Positions 29,912 to 43,605 of a stretch of DNA of 64,000 nucleotides are shown one piece after another. The notes under the pieces are model-generated. The model had not been told where the DNA came from. It saw only the letters and a list, made by a program, of their open reading frames with translations, and did no database searches. This DNA is from Cichorium intybus (lineage: Eukaryota; Streptophyta; Magnoliopsida; Asterales; Asteraceae): contig CM042014.1 in assembly GCA_023525715.1 (NCBI GenBank), positions 23,422,404-23,486,403 of the forward strand. The letters run 5' to 3'. The position numbers were made by a program, and so were the translations under genes. The number at the start of each line of letters is the position of its first letter. The stretch's first letter is position 1.

Positions 29912-32900
29912 CATATATATAATGGTGATTCTTAAGTTTGAAAATCCTTGCTCGAATGATCCTTATGAGTAACACAATTTAAAATAGTTTATAATTAGTA
30001 AAAAAATTGATTGTAGCATAATGAAGCTCACTTAAACATACTAAAACTCATCAGAAACCACTCATGTCCATCATTCAAAGCTCCATACTCGTAACCATCA
30101 ATGTGTTTGGGGACCCTCCATCCCCACCGTCTGCCACAACCAAATTTCTTATAATACAAATCAGTAAACAATCCAAACCACGAAAGCATATTCAATGGGA
30201 AAAAAATCTAACATGTCAACAAAAATATGATACCTCAATAAAATCATGTCCAAATTGATGCCAACATGTTTAAGAACATAATCTAGCAAGTCCAATACCA
30301 AAATTGTATCCAACGTGAATTCATTGTCTCAATGTAGTTTCTCATTTTAGCTGATATTACAATCAAGCTGATTCTTCAACCAGTTGATTGTACTAGATTC
30401 ATACCCTATCACCAAACATTCGACGCATTTTTTTTTATTGTTTTGTGATTTACGATGGAACGAATGAATGAGGTCAGCTAAAATCGGTCAAACATGGAGA
30501 CTTCTATATGTACTAAAAGCAATATTTTTTTATAAATTATAGTTGGTTATTGTATTATTATGAATAGTTTCAAGGATTTTATTCAATCACAAATCATGTT
30601 TATTTGTTATATTTTGGTTAATTTGTCAAACCGCCTTCCCTTAATAATAAAAATGTTGTTAGACTGTGTGATTTAATTGAAATTTTGATTCACTTAAATA
30701 CTCAACGGAGAATATAAATCTAATTTATGATGAGTCCTAAATCCCTGTAAAGAAAAAATAATAGTTTTAGAGGACTTTGGGTGATACTTACGTAGTTTTT
30801 ACCCTTGTAGATGGAGTCCAAAAATATAAAAGAATTTGTTTGAGCGAATTTCCAAATTCCGTATCTGATTTTTGGGTGAGGGTTAGAACAAGATCTTTTA
30901 TCATATCATATGGATGGAGATGTCTTCATCTTAAACAACTTAACATGATTTATATAAAAGAAAGATAGCGTTATAAGTTATCAATAATTTGTATATAAAA
31001 TTAAATTACGTTTATATTGTGAATTTGTGATCCATTTTCAGAATTAAAGCATTGAAAATGAGATATTATATATAGAATCATTCTTTTTATTTCTGGTCGA
31101 ATATATTTTATTTAATTAGCATTTTTCTCACTTAAATTTTAAGAAAAAATTTATACATGTCATTCTTAAATATTAAAGTATTTGTCCAATCTTATATCTA
31201 AATATTATATTTACTTTTCGTAAACATTTAAAATATCATATTTGTCCAGTCTAATTTCTAAATATCATATACACACTTGATAAACTTTAAAAATATCATA
31301 TCTGTGCAAATCCTTATTTTTAATATTTAATAATCTTTTTAAAGCCTTATGTTATCAATTGAGATATATTATAAATATAATTTTAAGATTTTTAAAAACG
31401 ATTTATTAAACCTTCGTTGTTGGTCTCCACTAATCCATGTTGTCTCTTTTCCAACATAGGTGTTTGTGTCGTCTTCGATATCTTGTCCATCGATTTCGTA
31501 TTCGGTCATCATCGTCTCCATTTCTCTCCTAAACCAATGGTTGGAGATGATATCGATTAACAATATGTTCGAGAAGATACGATCAACCCAAGTGTCAGAT
31601 GATAGGAATCAGGGATGACCAACAACTAATGTTTAGGAAATTGATTTTAGATCTTTTGAGCTTAGATTATAATAGGGCATAATAGTTAATTGATAAAATT
31701 ACAGATTTAAAATAATTATAAAATGTTTAAAAAACATAAAATTAAGGATTTGAGCGAACATAATATTTTGAAAATTTATGAGTGGTAAATACAATATTTA
31801 AAAATTACACTAGATAAATATGATATTTTGATATTTAAAAATGATATGTAAAAAATACTTATTAGCTGTTATAATAAATTGATAGCTGCTCGAGCATGCA
31901 TTTGTTTTTAAGCACAAAACATCCAACCACATACAATAAACAATTTACTGAATAGTGAATAAGTCTTGAACTAAATAGCAAACACAGCCTTAATCAGAAC
32001 CTATAACGCAAGATATCAATGTTTAACAAAGATATTAATGTTACGTTGCTCGCCTATAAATTAAACATTTAATGATTCGAGTTTGTAAAATACCGTTACT
32101 ATCTAAGACACAAATACCAAATAAGGAAAAATATAATATAAAATAACGATGCATTCTTAATTTGTCTAGCTTAGGTCATTGGTTTTTAATCATACGCATA
32201 GTTTATGTATTTGAATAAAAATATCCCACTTAGGTCATATAACTAAAATGATTCGACTTTGTTTAGTCTATGTAATTAGACTAAACAAATTATGACAACT
32301 AATTGTATTGATTCCTACATTTTATTCCTACCTATATTCCTACTCATGTAAAATTATGACAAGTGTCACATTTAATAAAAATAATAATATTTTAATACAC
32401 ATGTCACAATTTAACTTAGATAGGAAGATTAGTAGGAATAAAAGGTAGGGACAAAAACAATTTCTCATGTAATTAACATTTTGATTTAGTAAAACATACC
32501 AAATCATTTGCAGAGCATTGTAATTAAAAATCCACAAAAATCACCCATACACATTTGATGCGTAATATAAATTGTTTAGTATTACTGTATGTTGTTGATT
32601 TGTAATGAGTATGCTTTATAAACGTTTTAGTCCATTTTATTGAAATCAATATATTAATCATATAACTCAACCGTTTTAACTAAAATAACATATCTGAGAT
32701 ATTAGAAAATATACAATGACCAGGTATATATAAGAAATAATGATCTAAATAAGAAAAACTGAAAGATGTATCATTATTTATTTATTTTATAAATTACTAT
32801 GACTAAAATTTCCCAAACAAAATCCCCAGAAAAAAGTGGCGGCAACGGAAATGGTGGGTAGGCTTTGGTTGACCGTCAAGTGGTCGTGATGTAAACTTCA

Positions 32901-34101
32901 ACTACTTTTGGGTTCCCTTGATCCAAGCTCTAATTTGCGCCGATGAAAACAAAAATAAACACAAAATGTCAATTTTAATACATAAAGAAATCAAGCAATT
33001 AACACGATAATAAAGGAGCAAATCAAGTAAATTAAGATTGGTCAAAAATCGTTGCATGCTTCCTTTTTCTAACCTTCCACTTTCTTTCACATTGCTATTC
33101 ATAGTCCACGTATTTATTTTAAATCTATTTTCTTAATCATAAAAAATACTAGATGCAATAGTGGTTTTATTAGTAATTTTAGGCTAACTTGGTATATGTT
33201 TATTTGTTTATATTGTTTGTTAGAGATGATATTATAATGACTTGAAAGGTAGCAAGACAGTTGACCTAGAATAATACGTCAACTGTTGTAAGAGAGACAT
33301 TGATGATACATTAATCAATTTTGTGGTCCAAAGACTTGTTATGTAAGATGGGGTCCAACAATGTTCCTCAAGAATCGATGCACCTTTGAGTTGTAGGGTG
33401 TTGATATGGACATATGATTCAAGGTTCTTGATGAATTTGTTCAAAGAAAAACATTAAAAACTGAATCAACTCTATATATTGGTAAAAAAAAGGTCAATAT
33501 ATAGAAGAATAGACGCACCTTAAGGTGAATTTATTCAAGGATGTTTCCATTAACACTGACTTGATGCGATAAAAAGGTCTAATATCGTTGTTTTGAATCC
33601 CACGGATTCTATTTCTACCTTTGATCCACATATTTCATATTCAATTTTACAACACAAGTGATAATTGGAACCAAGGTTTAGATATGCATAAGATGTATTC
33701 GTTACGAGTGTTAATATAGTATGGAAATGGTTAAAGTTAGAGTTTGTGTACGGACATAATAGATATATGCTAAGGACTTTAAAGAAGCACACATACATAT
33801 ATACATCTTTGAGGTTACACTTGTTTATAGAGATAATCGAGATTTAAGGGAGGTTTGGTTCGCGAGATATTTGGAATCTGTCAACGAAATTTGAATATTT
33901 GGGTGTAGGGGTCAGACATGTAGGGTGTGTGTGTGTAGGTGTGGATGGGCATATGGTGAGGGTGTAGGTGAGAGTGTGGGAGGGGAATTGGAATGGAAGA
34001 AGGGGTAGGAACGAGTAAGTGGGTGTGGAAGAGATGATTACATTAATTCGTTTTGATTTAATGAATAATTACTAAAATGAAGAGCATGTGAGAGGGTATA
34101 T
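29912..34101. other. Intergenic repeat-rich DNA
   Basis: No functional gene was recognised. A TIR-like pair lies at 31140-31340 and 31680-31861 (AAATATCAAA/CATATTT-type words). It resembles the ends of the SAUR-carrying element and encloses an unrecognised fragment (31400-31570). A strongly G-rich stretch lies at 33895-34030. The rest is AT-rich and unassigned. Confidence 0.4.
32301..32466. mobile_element. MITE, family A, copy 2
   Basis: Inverted ends AATTGTATTGATTCCTAC and (complement) GAGAAATTGTTTTTGTCCC. The interior GACAAGTGTCACATTTAATA matches copy 1 at 29499. The divergence indicates separate insertions. Confidence 0.75.
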
Positions 34102-34110
34102 TTGTTTTTA

Positions 34111-35131
34111 GAGTAAAATGCAAATCTGGTCCATTTGGTTTGCAAAAAACTATGGATGAAATCCAAAAAGTTTTCAACTTGCATCACTGGTCCAAAATTG
34201 ATAATTTTTGTTGTTTTGGTCCCTGCAAAAATTGAAAGGATTATTATGTCATTTTTGAATTTCTTTTTTCCATTTTTAGATTTATTAAATACCTTTTTAA
34301 TTTAATAATAATAATAAGAAGAAGAAGAAATAAACCCAACCCCACCCCTTATTTCTCACACACTCTCCCCCTCTCCCTCTCCCTTTCCCTCTCACTGTCC
34401 CTCTCTGTCTGGGTTCCACAGTCTCTCATGGGAAGCCTCCCTTCCAACCTAAAACAGCTCTCTTAACTCAAAATCCTCGCCCTCCAAAGCAATTCTCTCT
34501 CCGGCGCCTAGCCTACCCTAGTAAATATCACTTTCCTCAAAGTATTCAGCCGAGTTGAAAACCTATGAATCAATAAAGAACTGATGCAAAAACCGTAACC
34601 AAAAGCAACTTAAACATATTTAATGGTAGATTTAGCGACTTGCGGAGCCAGAGCTCCAACGAGCATAGCAAAATGCACCGCAGGAATGTCGTCATTTCTA
34701 TTCGAGTCCTCTGTAAGTCACCAACAACTTTAGTGAAGATAAACCCACCCAATGGGATTCGACCGGATGAAGAATATAATTCCCCTATTCTTGTTAATTT
34801 ACGTGAAGGTAAACAATTTCAGTAAAGAATACTTGTCGAAAGTCAAAAAGATAAGGCTGGAACCACGTTTGTTTACCAATATGAGGATTTGTTAATTGAA
34901 GTAAACATGATTCCCCTTTTCTAACGGTTTCTTTTAGTTTTAATTAAAATATATTAAGATAGATATTAGAAAATGAAAAAAAAATAAAATAGTAAATTAG
35001 TCATTTCAACTTTTTCAATGACCAAAACAATAAAAAAATTATTAATTTTGGATCAGTTGTACAAGTTGAAAACTTTTTGGACCCATCCGCAGTTTTTTGC
35101 AAGCCATAAATACCAAATTTACAATTCACTC
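34111..35131. mobile_element. Pack-MULE (1021 bp) with LRR receptor fragment
   Basis: Inverted ends GAGTAAAATGCAAAT... and (complement) GAGTGAATTGTAAAT..., about 150 bp each, including the pair TTTGCAAAAAACTATGGAT / TTGCAAAAAACTGCGGAT. The perfect 9-bp duplication TTGTTTTTA is at 34102-34110 and 35132-35140. The tips resemble those of the autonomous MULE at 39832 (GAGTAAATTAC), so it belongs to a related group. There is no transposase. The interior includes a CT-rich leader-like tract and a receptor gene fragment. Confidence 0.9.
34429..34550 (+). pseudogene. LRR receptor-like kinase fragment
   Basis: The translation from 34429 reads GSLPSNLKQLS, a stop, LKILALQSNSLSGA, a stop, then P.LVNITFLK. 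This fits one and a half plant leucine-rich repeats (LxxLxLxxNxLSGxxP), resembling TMK-type receptor kinases. Two in-frame stops mark it as dead. A CT-rich tract at 34346-34420 just upstream may be the donor's leader. It was captured by the surrounding Pack-MULE. Confidence 0.65.
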
Positions 35132-35140
35132 TTGTTTTTA

Positions 35141-38109
35141 TAATAAAACATAGGAAATTCAATTTACAATCTTTGGCCTTACACAAAAAATACCAATTCA
35201 TTCATACACAGAATTTAAGGAAATCTAAAGATTTCCTGTTCATTTGATTTTGTCATCAAACGTAACTTTCTAGTGGATTTTACAATCTAAATTACTCCGG
35301 GTTTTGTTCGGAATCCGTGAACCAATAGGAATAGGCCCTTAATGCTTTCGAAACTTGTTTATGTGTTGATACATATAGAGGGGAGTTGTCTTTAAGAAGC
35401 ACGATGACATCAAACCTAAGCTTCATAACCGATCAATTTGATTGGTTAAGATATTTTTCTTTTTATTACTCTTTAAGTTTAAACTGACATCATGAGTTCC
35501 CGGTGGGGGTCGATTTTTTGTTTTTAATTTCTGTTATGCCGAGTTTTAAACTTACATCACATAAAAATTTAACAGCTGAAACAGTATATAAACAAATATT
35601 ATGTAAAACTGTGTGAACCTTTTTATATCCTTCTGAACATTTACTTTCGTGATGTTCAATCATATGCCACTTTTACCTTTCGTGAAAAAAAGGTGTCGCA
35701 TTTTGCTAAAAATATTTATAGTAAATTCTTGTGGCAATTTGCACTTGTAGGTAACATTCAAGCTTCTCTGCTCTCTACATGTCCTTTTCTCCTTATTTAG
35801 GAAACAGAAGATGCCTTACTTCCATCCAAATAAGTTTCTATAATGTTATTCTCTTATAATCTAAATATATATATTAAATCTTTTAATAAAGATGAACCAA
35901 CTAAGTTTTGTGAATAAAAAATTGTGAAATAAATAATCATGTTGGATTTGTCTTGTAATAAGATGTTAGTTTTATTTTGAATAAAAGAAAATAAAAAACT
36001 GTGATATTAAATCTTTGGATTCTATTGTATGTGTGTCCTTTGCATCTAGTGTTTGCTTGCTTATGACCATTTCCAAGATGCCAAGTAAACCCTACTTTCA
36101 TTCTTTAGCTTTTGATAAAGAAGTTCTAACACATTTTGGATGTCACCTTACAATAGTTCATCATATAGAGAGTGACGCATTAACAAAACCAGTTTACGTT
36201 TTCTATTAAACTAATTAATTTTTGGATTATCTCTATTTCATTTTTTTGTCTCCTATGAATACATCATAATTCATTTACAACTATGATATAGTTTATAATA
36301 GTAGAAGATAAGTTTTTTATACTTTGGTATTCATAATTTATTTAAAATTACAAATTCTTACAAAGTAATATTGTTTCACTAACAATTCTAAGTGGACTTG
36401 GTTACCTACTGCGAACTAATAAACAATTAATGTTTCATTATTGAAATAAAAATATGAATACAAAGAAAACAAATACAACCATATATAGGAAAACTATCTA
36501 GAGTTAACTTAGCTAAATGACTAACTAAAAAAGCCCAAAACAATATTAGCCTAATAAGTATATTAAGCTAACACCATTGGGTAACCACATGAACAATATG
36601 AGCTAAGTCCGACCAAGCGACAGTGAGATGAACCAGACTCCTCACAATGATTTGATATAGGCTCGGATCTGATAAGGAGACTCCATCAGTTGGAGAAAAC
36701 CGAGCATTAGTCTCTAGGGTGTATCAACTGTCTTGTTATCAGAGAGACATGCACGTTTAAAATGATTATAAATATACTTGTCTAAGACAAAATATAACAT
36801 GTATAGAAACTAAATATTATGTTGACTTTAATATAAGGAAAATATATTATCGCGTAGACTTTATGATAATAAGTAAATGTTTGATTTAAAAATAAACATA
36901 AAAAGGCCATTGCAATGCTTCACAATTTAATAGCTAGTCCGTGCACCTACCTTCAAATTCGTTTTCAAATGTCAAATACTATTTTGCTTTATTTATAGAA
37001 CAATATTTTATGAGAGGTTTGCTTTTCAACGCATCTATTTACATTTTACTAATGAAATCTATTATGATGCATCGGTTTTTAAATATATTAATTAATATTC
37101 TTTTGTTCAACTAAATATCAAAGAATAAATGATGTCTTTCTTGGAACAGTTGCATTTGAAATAAAAGTAATGGTAAAAAAAATCTATGATGTGACACGTG
37201 TGTAAAATTCAATCCATACAACACATACATAAATGGGGTTGAAATAATTAGTTGAATATAATAACGTGTTATAGATAGCGTTTGATATGTAGTATTCAAA
37301 TATGGAATAAAACATAGTATTACAATAGAATAAAAAAGATTATGTTTGGTTGTTTGAATAAATTAATGAAAAATTTCTCACAAAATATGATTCCTTCTAA
37401 TGACTGAATTTCATTTTATTGGGATATGTGTTTTTTTATTTCCCTAGAGAATGAAATAATATATAATACAATTAAATTACTTTTATCCTTATAATTTTCA
37501 ATAAATAACAATCTTCTAAAAATTCAAAATTTTATTTAAATAATTTTTTTATTTTAAAAAATAGATAAATTTTTATCATTTTTTTAATTTAAGTTTTATG
37601 GTATCTATATTTTTTACTTTTTATAAATTATAGATATTTCTTTTTTCAACTATTTGTTGAACATATAATATGTATTTTGAACGAAATAGAATATGTTAAT
37701 ACGTAAATTATTTAACAATATATCTTTATTTAATAAAATTTTATTTTAGAAGATAACATTCATTCCTTTATTTATCAAATTTATTTTACTTAGTTTTCAA
37801 TATATTGATAACATATAATATGTTTGATTGACTGATTTCATTTTTTCAAGGAAACTAAACATAAAAATGAAATGTAATTATTCATTCAGTTATTTTTCTC
37901 ATTCCATTATGTTGTCTATCTCACTTCTTCATAATTTTATTCCATGATACCAAATAGATTCATAAATTTTGTAGACGTGATGTCATACTATTAATATATT
38001 ACATATTGGTTTCAAGGAGAATAGAAAATTTACATTTGACTTTTGGTTTAAGCACCTATCTTATTAAAAATAATAATTTGTTTTATATTAATTCTAAATC
38101 CATATTCAA
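35141..38109. other. Intergenic AT-rich DNA
   Basis: No intact gene. At 36080-36209 (+) a frame ends in SDALTKPV, which recalls the C-terminal end of Ty1/copia RNase H (ADxLTKPL). This is a weak match and may be a retrotransposon relic. Confidence 0.35.
37275..37959. mobile_element. MITE-like element (hAT type?)
   Basis: The left end ATAGCGTTTGATAT...ATGGAATAAAA and the right end (complement ATCTATTTGGTATCATGGAATAAAA) form imperfect inverted repeats of a type common in plant genomes. The interior is AT-rich and non-coding. The target duplication could not be fixed. Confidence 0.45.
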
Positions 38110-39790
38110 AAAATGTATATCTATATATTATATTTATTGGTTATTTTTTTTGAATAACTGCATTTTATTAAACTAGCAAGACGTTTGGAAAAAGGAAAAC
38201 AATTACAGATGAGTAGCCAAGACTGGATTTTGTAATCAACTAATACAGTTGACTTTAACTTAACATTTCTACTATCAAACTGTCTAAAAAGTATTCAATG
38301 ATTATGTAATTTTTTTTTTTCATTTCATAGTCTATTTGGAGCCAAAGACGCAAGCATTGCGAAAATTCCAAATTACTCACCAAGATGTCATTACAACAGC
38401 TTCCAAAACATGTCGTTTACTCTTGGAATAATGCAAAGAAGTTAACTATTAAACATACGTAGTCGAGGTTATAGAAGGGAGGGAAACATCACACCAACAA
38501 GCAATTGCACTCCAAGTCCTAGTCGCTCCTTCACGCTCGCGAAATAAATGATCCATTTCTTCTCCAGGATTTGAGCAACACAAACATTAAACAAAAGGAC
38601 ATCAATGCCTCTATCAACTAGATTTGGCCTAGTTGGTAAACGACCCAACAAAATCCTCCAAGCGAGAATATTGAATTTCCGAGTAACAAATGAGTTCCAT
38701 CTAGTAGCGATAGTAGCTTTTCCAGCAACGAATCATCTATAAACTTTCTAGTAGCATTAACCGTGAAGTCTTATGAATCCTCCAATTCTCACACCCAATT
38801 AGGTTGTTAATTGAGAATAAGACTAACATGGTGTTTGTGATTACTTATTTAACTCAATAAAGACTTTTTGATATAAGTACTTATTGACTTACGTAATGAG
38901 AAAAATAAGCTTTTAAAAAAGTGCTTGAGATCGTTTATTAGCTATAAGTTGGTAAGTTATTTTTTTTTAAAAATATGTTTGAATTAACTTATATATGTAA
39001 AATGACCAAAAAGAACAAGTTTACATATTTAGAACTAATTACTATTTTTACACATAAATTTTATACTTAATTATTATAAATATTTTTTTGACAAAGGGCT
39101 TGTGATGGTCTTTTTGATCTCTATAAGTCATAATCCATTTTGAAAAGTAATAAGTTCTTTACTTATAGAAAACTCTTAAGTTTCTTGCTTGGGTCTGTTT
39201 GTTTTTTTTCCTAATATAATCTGTTTACCGTTAAAAAAAACTCATTATTCAATGTCATTAAGAAATTATTCTAATAAATCATTATCAAGTTAGTGAAACA
39301 TTATTAAAATTTATTGTCTTTTTAAAAAGTTAATAAGTAAATAAGTTTTTTTTCATAAGCAATCCCAAACACAGCAGTTCGAGTTGTGTAGTCTCGATAC
39401 CTCCACGGATATGTCGGCATCATTTCGACCCTTTAATTATTTCCGACCCAACGATCTTTAGATTTACAATCATTTTCCGTTTCTAGAGCATACAACGAGG
39501 GAACCGAGTATAGAAAGATATATTACCAATCCATACATCCTTCCAAGAAAATATAATTTCCTCATTGACGACTTTTTTTTTCCCGAAAAATAGAATGTAG
39601 CACACGATCCCCTTAAAATGGAGATTATTTATAGACCATACGATTATTTTCCAAACATTATTTACTCGAAAATTCATATTGAAGTTTACCCGCAGGATCA
39701 CCATAAATCGACTGTATGACTTGAGCCGTAGAGAATTTTCTTCATTTACAAACCGTCATTTCTACTTCTTCACTAAAGCATGACTACAAG
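38110..39790 (-). pseudogene. Decayed LINE retrotransposon (3' part), split by a MITE
   Basis: On the minus strand 39480-39700 encodes SWKDVWIGNISFYTRFPR, the block after the LINE reverse transcriptase. After the MITE at 38829-39376, 38720-38460 encodes FNILAWRILLGRLPTRPNL.DRGID, typical of the zinc-binding domain after the RT (zf-RVT), and near 38340 the terminal WNFRNACVFG. Poly(A) on the minus strand near 38155 marks the 3' end. Many stops and frameshifts show it is old. It belongs to the same broad class as the LINE at 52268 but was inserted independently. Confidence 0.7.
38829..39376. mobile_element. MITE, family B, copy 1
   Basis: Ends TGGTGTTTGTGATTACTTATTT and (complement) TGCTGTGTTTGGGATTGCTTAT are inverted and match the MITE at 51861 (GGGCGTGTTTGAGATTGCTT). 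The insertion splits the decayed LINE. Confidence 0.65.
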
Positions 39791-40193
39791 CCTCCAAATT
39801 CGTTCATTAATGCTAAACCAATTACTTTTTAGAGTAAATTACAATTTTGGTCCCTATGGTTTGCTTTGAATTGCAGCCTTGGTCATCCTTTGTGATTTCC
39901 ACGGTTAAGGTCCTCAAACTATCACTTTGGTTTCAATTATGGTCCCTCAGCCGGTTACCGTCTCCCAACCTTCCGTTAACACCCGATCGTGCACATCACG
40001 TGAGGGTATATTGGTACTTTCTCACCTGTTCAGAAGATCTAGACAATTGGCGCCTTAAATGCAGGTGATGAGTGTCAATCATCTCAATTCAGTTTGCTTG
40101 GCTCGAAAAAGTCATCGTTGAAATCTTGCAGGTCCTCTACGCGTAAGGTTTTCAGGTGTTGAAGCTGCAATCGGAGCTATAGTGAGCTTCAAA

Positions 40194-43100
40194 ATGTGGA
40201 AGATTCGTGACAGTGAAGCTAGAGACGATGTTGATGATCTTTATGGTACATGCATCTTCTTCGTTTATACGTATTTCAAAAAGATAATCCCAAAGTAACT
40301 TGATATGTTGATTTCTGTGATTTCAGTGGGAAATAAAAACCTTTTCTACATACAGTTGCACCATGGAGGTTATTTTGTCGAATCACCAACTCGAAGCTAC
40401 GTAAATGGCAAAGTAACATTCATCGATACCGTTGACATCGATGAGTTTTCCATAGTAGAACTGAACCACATTCTGAAAGAGGTAGGGTACAATGATCAGG
40501 TGCCTGTATTTTATCATTTTCGGCTTCCTCTAGTTGAGATGAGTTCTGGTCTTGTTCCGTTAATGTGTGATGCCGATGTCAACATATTCGGAAGATATGT
40601 TAAACTTTGTTGGGATCATGAGATATTTTGTGAGCATGGACATAGTATACTCCCTACATATGGTAAACCCCCTTTAGCAGATTTCATGGTAGAGCCCGTA
40701 TTACCCCTGTCCCCTGAATACGTGAGAAAAAGATTAAGCCATACTTCAGACCTGCAATGTCCTAGAAAATTGTTATTTGATCTAAATATAAACGCTTCTG
40801 AAAGTATATCAAACAATGGTAGTTCAAATAATATAGAGGTGCAGTCAAAGGAAGACAGGATATCAACAATTGGGGAATCCTCTGTATGTGTTGCGCAACC
40901 AATGTCAGACTCACAACCCATACAAGGGTGTATGGACATCATACCTATAGAGTCAGCACCCCCTGCTACAACACAAATAGACTCAAGTGTTGTTGATTGG
41001 GATGACAGTCTATTTGATGAACCATTACCTGCCTTGGGTTATGAAGGGAATATCGAACAGGATTACCAGGTATTGGAGGATGATGAAATTGGTGTTAACT
41101 ATGGATTTGGAGTACCACATGAGGAAAATGCGGAAAACACTGTTATGGTAGCAGATGAAGGTGATGAGACAGATGCTGATGGAAGCAGTGATAATGAATT
41201 TCCACTCCTTCCAACTGAGTTGTTGAACAGGAATGATGTTGATGTTGACATGGACGCATTCCAAGGGTGCCTTGATCCACTACCTGATGGTTTACCTTAC
41301 AACAAATCAGATGATCATAACATGGCAGTTGACATAATTGACAGCAATTCATTTGAAATAGAAAGTCGACATGGTAGCTGTAGAGAAGAACTTTTGACAA
41401 ACTTAGGTAGGTACCCCAAATGCTCCCAAGGTCAATCGCATGAGGCGGATTTCAGGTTAGGGGAAAGGTTCGACAACAAATTGATAGTCAAGGAAGCACT
41501 CTCCAATCTTGCAGTATTTTCAAGACGACAACTTTACCTGCAAAAGAATGATCGGTACCGATTAAGAGCAAAATGTAGAGGACCTGTCCCTGTTGGTGGT
41601 GTACAAGCTGTTACTCAGGAAGCACAAATGAGGGGTAATTTTGTCATTTCAGATGAAAAATGTCCATGTGTCCTCCTCATTTCGAAAGCGAAGGCAGATG
41701 AAGACTGGTTAGTTAAGACATACAACGACACACACACTTGTATTCAAACACGCAAAGTAGGTCAAGCTACAGCTATCATTCATGAAGGTTTTTAGGGCTA
41801 GGGTTCTTGCCCTAAATCATATCAGGGGAGACTTCGAGAGACAGTACACATTGCTGCGAGAGTATGTTCTTAAACTTCAAGCAAGAAACCCAAGTACTAC
41901 AGTTAAAATTGCTGTGGAATCTGAACCTAATTTTAGTGTGCCCACTCGAGTGTTTAAACGAATTTACATATGTTTGGGACCATTAAAAGAGGGTTTCAAG
42001 TATGGACAACGGGAGATTTTAGGTTTAGATGGTGCATTCATGAAAGGTCCATACCCAGGACAAGTATTGAGTGCTGTTGGGTTAGATGGAAACAATGGTA
42101 TATACCCGTTAGCATATGCCATTGTTGAAGCTGAAACAAAAAGCTCTTGGACATGGTTTTTGGAATGTTTGGGTGATGATCTAGATATGGGAAACAATAC
42201 AAATTTCACTTTCATTAGTGATCGTCAAAAGATAGTGTTTAATTTTAATGTCAAACAACATTTAGTAAAAGTGATTAACATTTTATTTGTGTGTAGGGTT
42301 TGGTTCCTGCACTTGCCAAGGTATTCCCCTCAGCTGAGCATAGGTTCTGTGTCAGACATATATTGGACAATATGAAATTGTATTGGAAAGGGAAGCCTCT
42401 TAAGGAACATCTTTGGAAATGTGCAAGAGCTGCAACAATTCCTGAGTTCAACAGAGCAATGGCAGAGTTTCAGAAGTATAACAAACAGGCATACAATTGG
42501 TTGCAATGCATACCTGCAAAACATTGGAGTAGGAGCCATTTCACAGGTTCTATTCTAATACATTTATCTTCCTAATTTAATTATAAATTGTTATGTATAA
42601 CTAACATGAGATTGCTTTGTGAATTATTGTCAAACAGGTAGGGCACACTCGGATGTCCTTTTGAATAACTTGTGTGAAGTCTTCAATGCAAAGATAGTTG
42701 ATGGTATAGACAGGCCAATAATTTCAGCCCTTGAGTTCATAAGAGAGTACCTGATGAAAAAGATTGTGACAGTCCAACGACTGATAGCTAAAAGCCCAGG
42801 TCCACTCACTCCAACTGCTCAAGCAATCCTTGACAAAAACAAGGATGATGCTACTAAGTGTAAGTGCCTGTACAATGGGAATTGGAAATTCCAAGTGACA
42901 GGAGATTATTATGAGCAGTATGTGGTAGACATGGCACAGAAGACTTGTTCTTGTAGACATTGGGACTTGACTGGTATTCCATGTAAACATGCAATTGCTG
43001 CACTATGGGACCAGGTGGAGAATGGACAACAAGTTCAACTAGCTGAGGAACTTGTCCATCCTTGTTATTTTTTATCAACTTGGACAAAAATGTACTCATT

Positions 43101-43605
43101 CACAATTGAACCAATCAATGGACCATAGCTATGGCCTACTTCTGATTGTCCTACTACTTTGGTGCACCCTAAACATAAGAAGCAGGTATCCAGTTATTAG
43201 TGTGTATCTTATGTGTACATGTCACAATTATTTGTTTATATATAATATAAATAAATATCTTTTGGGAATTATTTACAGGTTGGGAGACCCAAGGTGAAAA
43301 GAAGAAGGAGTGAAGGTGAGTCATCAAGCCAACAAGCGTATGTAAGTCAAAGCAGCACTAAGTTGACACGAAAGTACCTTACCATTACATGTGGTAAATG
43401 TCACAATCCGGGACATAATGCAAGGTCCTGTAAGGGACAAGGTGGTCCAACAGAAGCACAAGACAATAATGATCCAATGAGTTTTCCTGTGAATGGTAGA
43501 AGAGCTGCACCAATGACATCAGTGGAACAACCTGTGGTCTTAAACAACATGGATTATGGAAGAGATGTTAATGGTGTACCAGCAGGAGGTCTTAGAGGTG
43601 CTTGA
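40194..43605 (+). pseudogene. MuDR-type (MULE) transposase, inactivated
   Basis: Plausible exons are 40194-40245, 40327-42234, 42297-42546, 42638-43186 and 43279-43605. Domain order: an N-terminal MuDR ubiquitin-like region (YIQLHHGGYFVE...), a long acidic linker, the DNA-binding region (FDNKLIVKEALSNLAV), and the MULE DDE core. The core has LDGAF, VEAETKSSWTWF and ISDRQK, followed by EHRFCVRHI. A SWIM zinc finger (CSCRHWDLTGIPCKHA) and a CCHC knuckle (CGKCHNPGHNARSC) end the protein. Two lesions break it. Near 41785 the frame shifts and about 40 residues usual between the DNA-binding region and KVFRARVLALN are missing. TAG at 43126-43128 interrupts the linker before VGRPK. The catalytic acids remain, so loss is recent. 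Confidence 0.88.

Noticed and set aside
31369..31563. Minus-strand 64-codon frame between TIR-like repeats
   Set aside because: No recognisable domain; could be a captured fragment but cannot be supported as a gene.
36015..36209. Functional copia polyprotein remnant
   Set aside because: Only the final SDALTKPV is suggestive; the rest does not align convincingly by eye.
40616..43099. Minus-strand frames inside the MULE transposase
   Set aside because: Shadows of the plus-strand coding sequence; no motifs.
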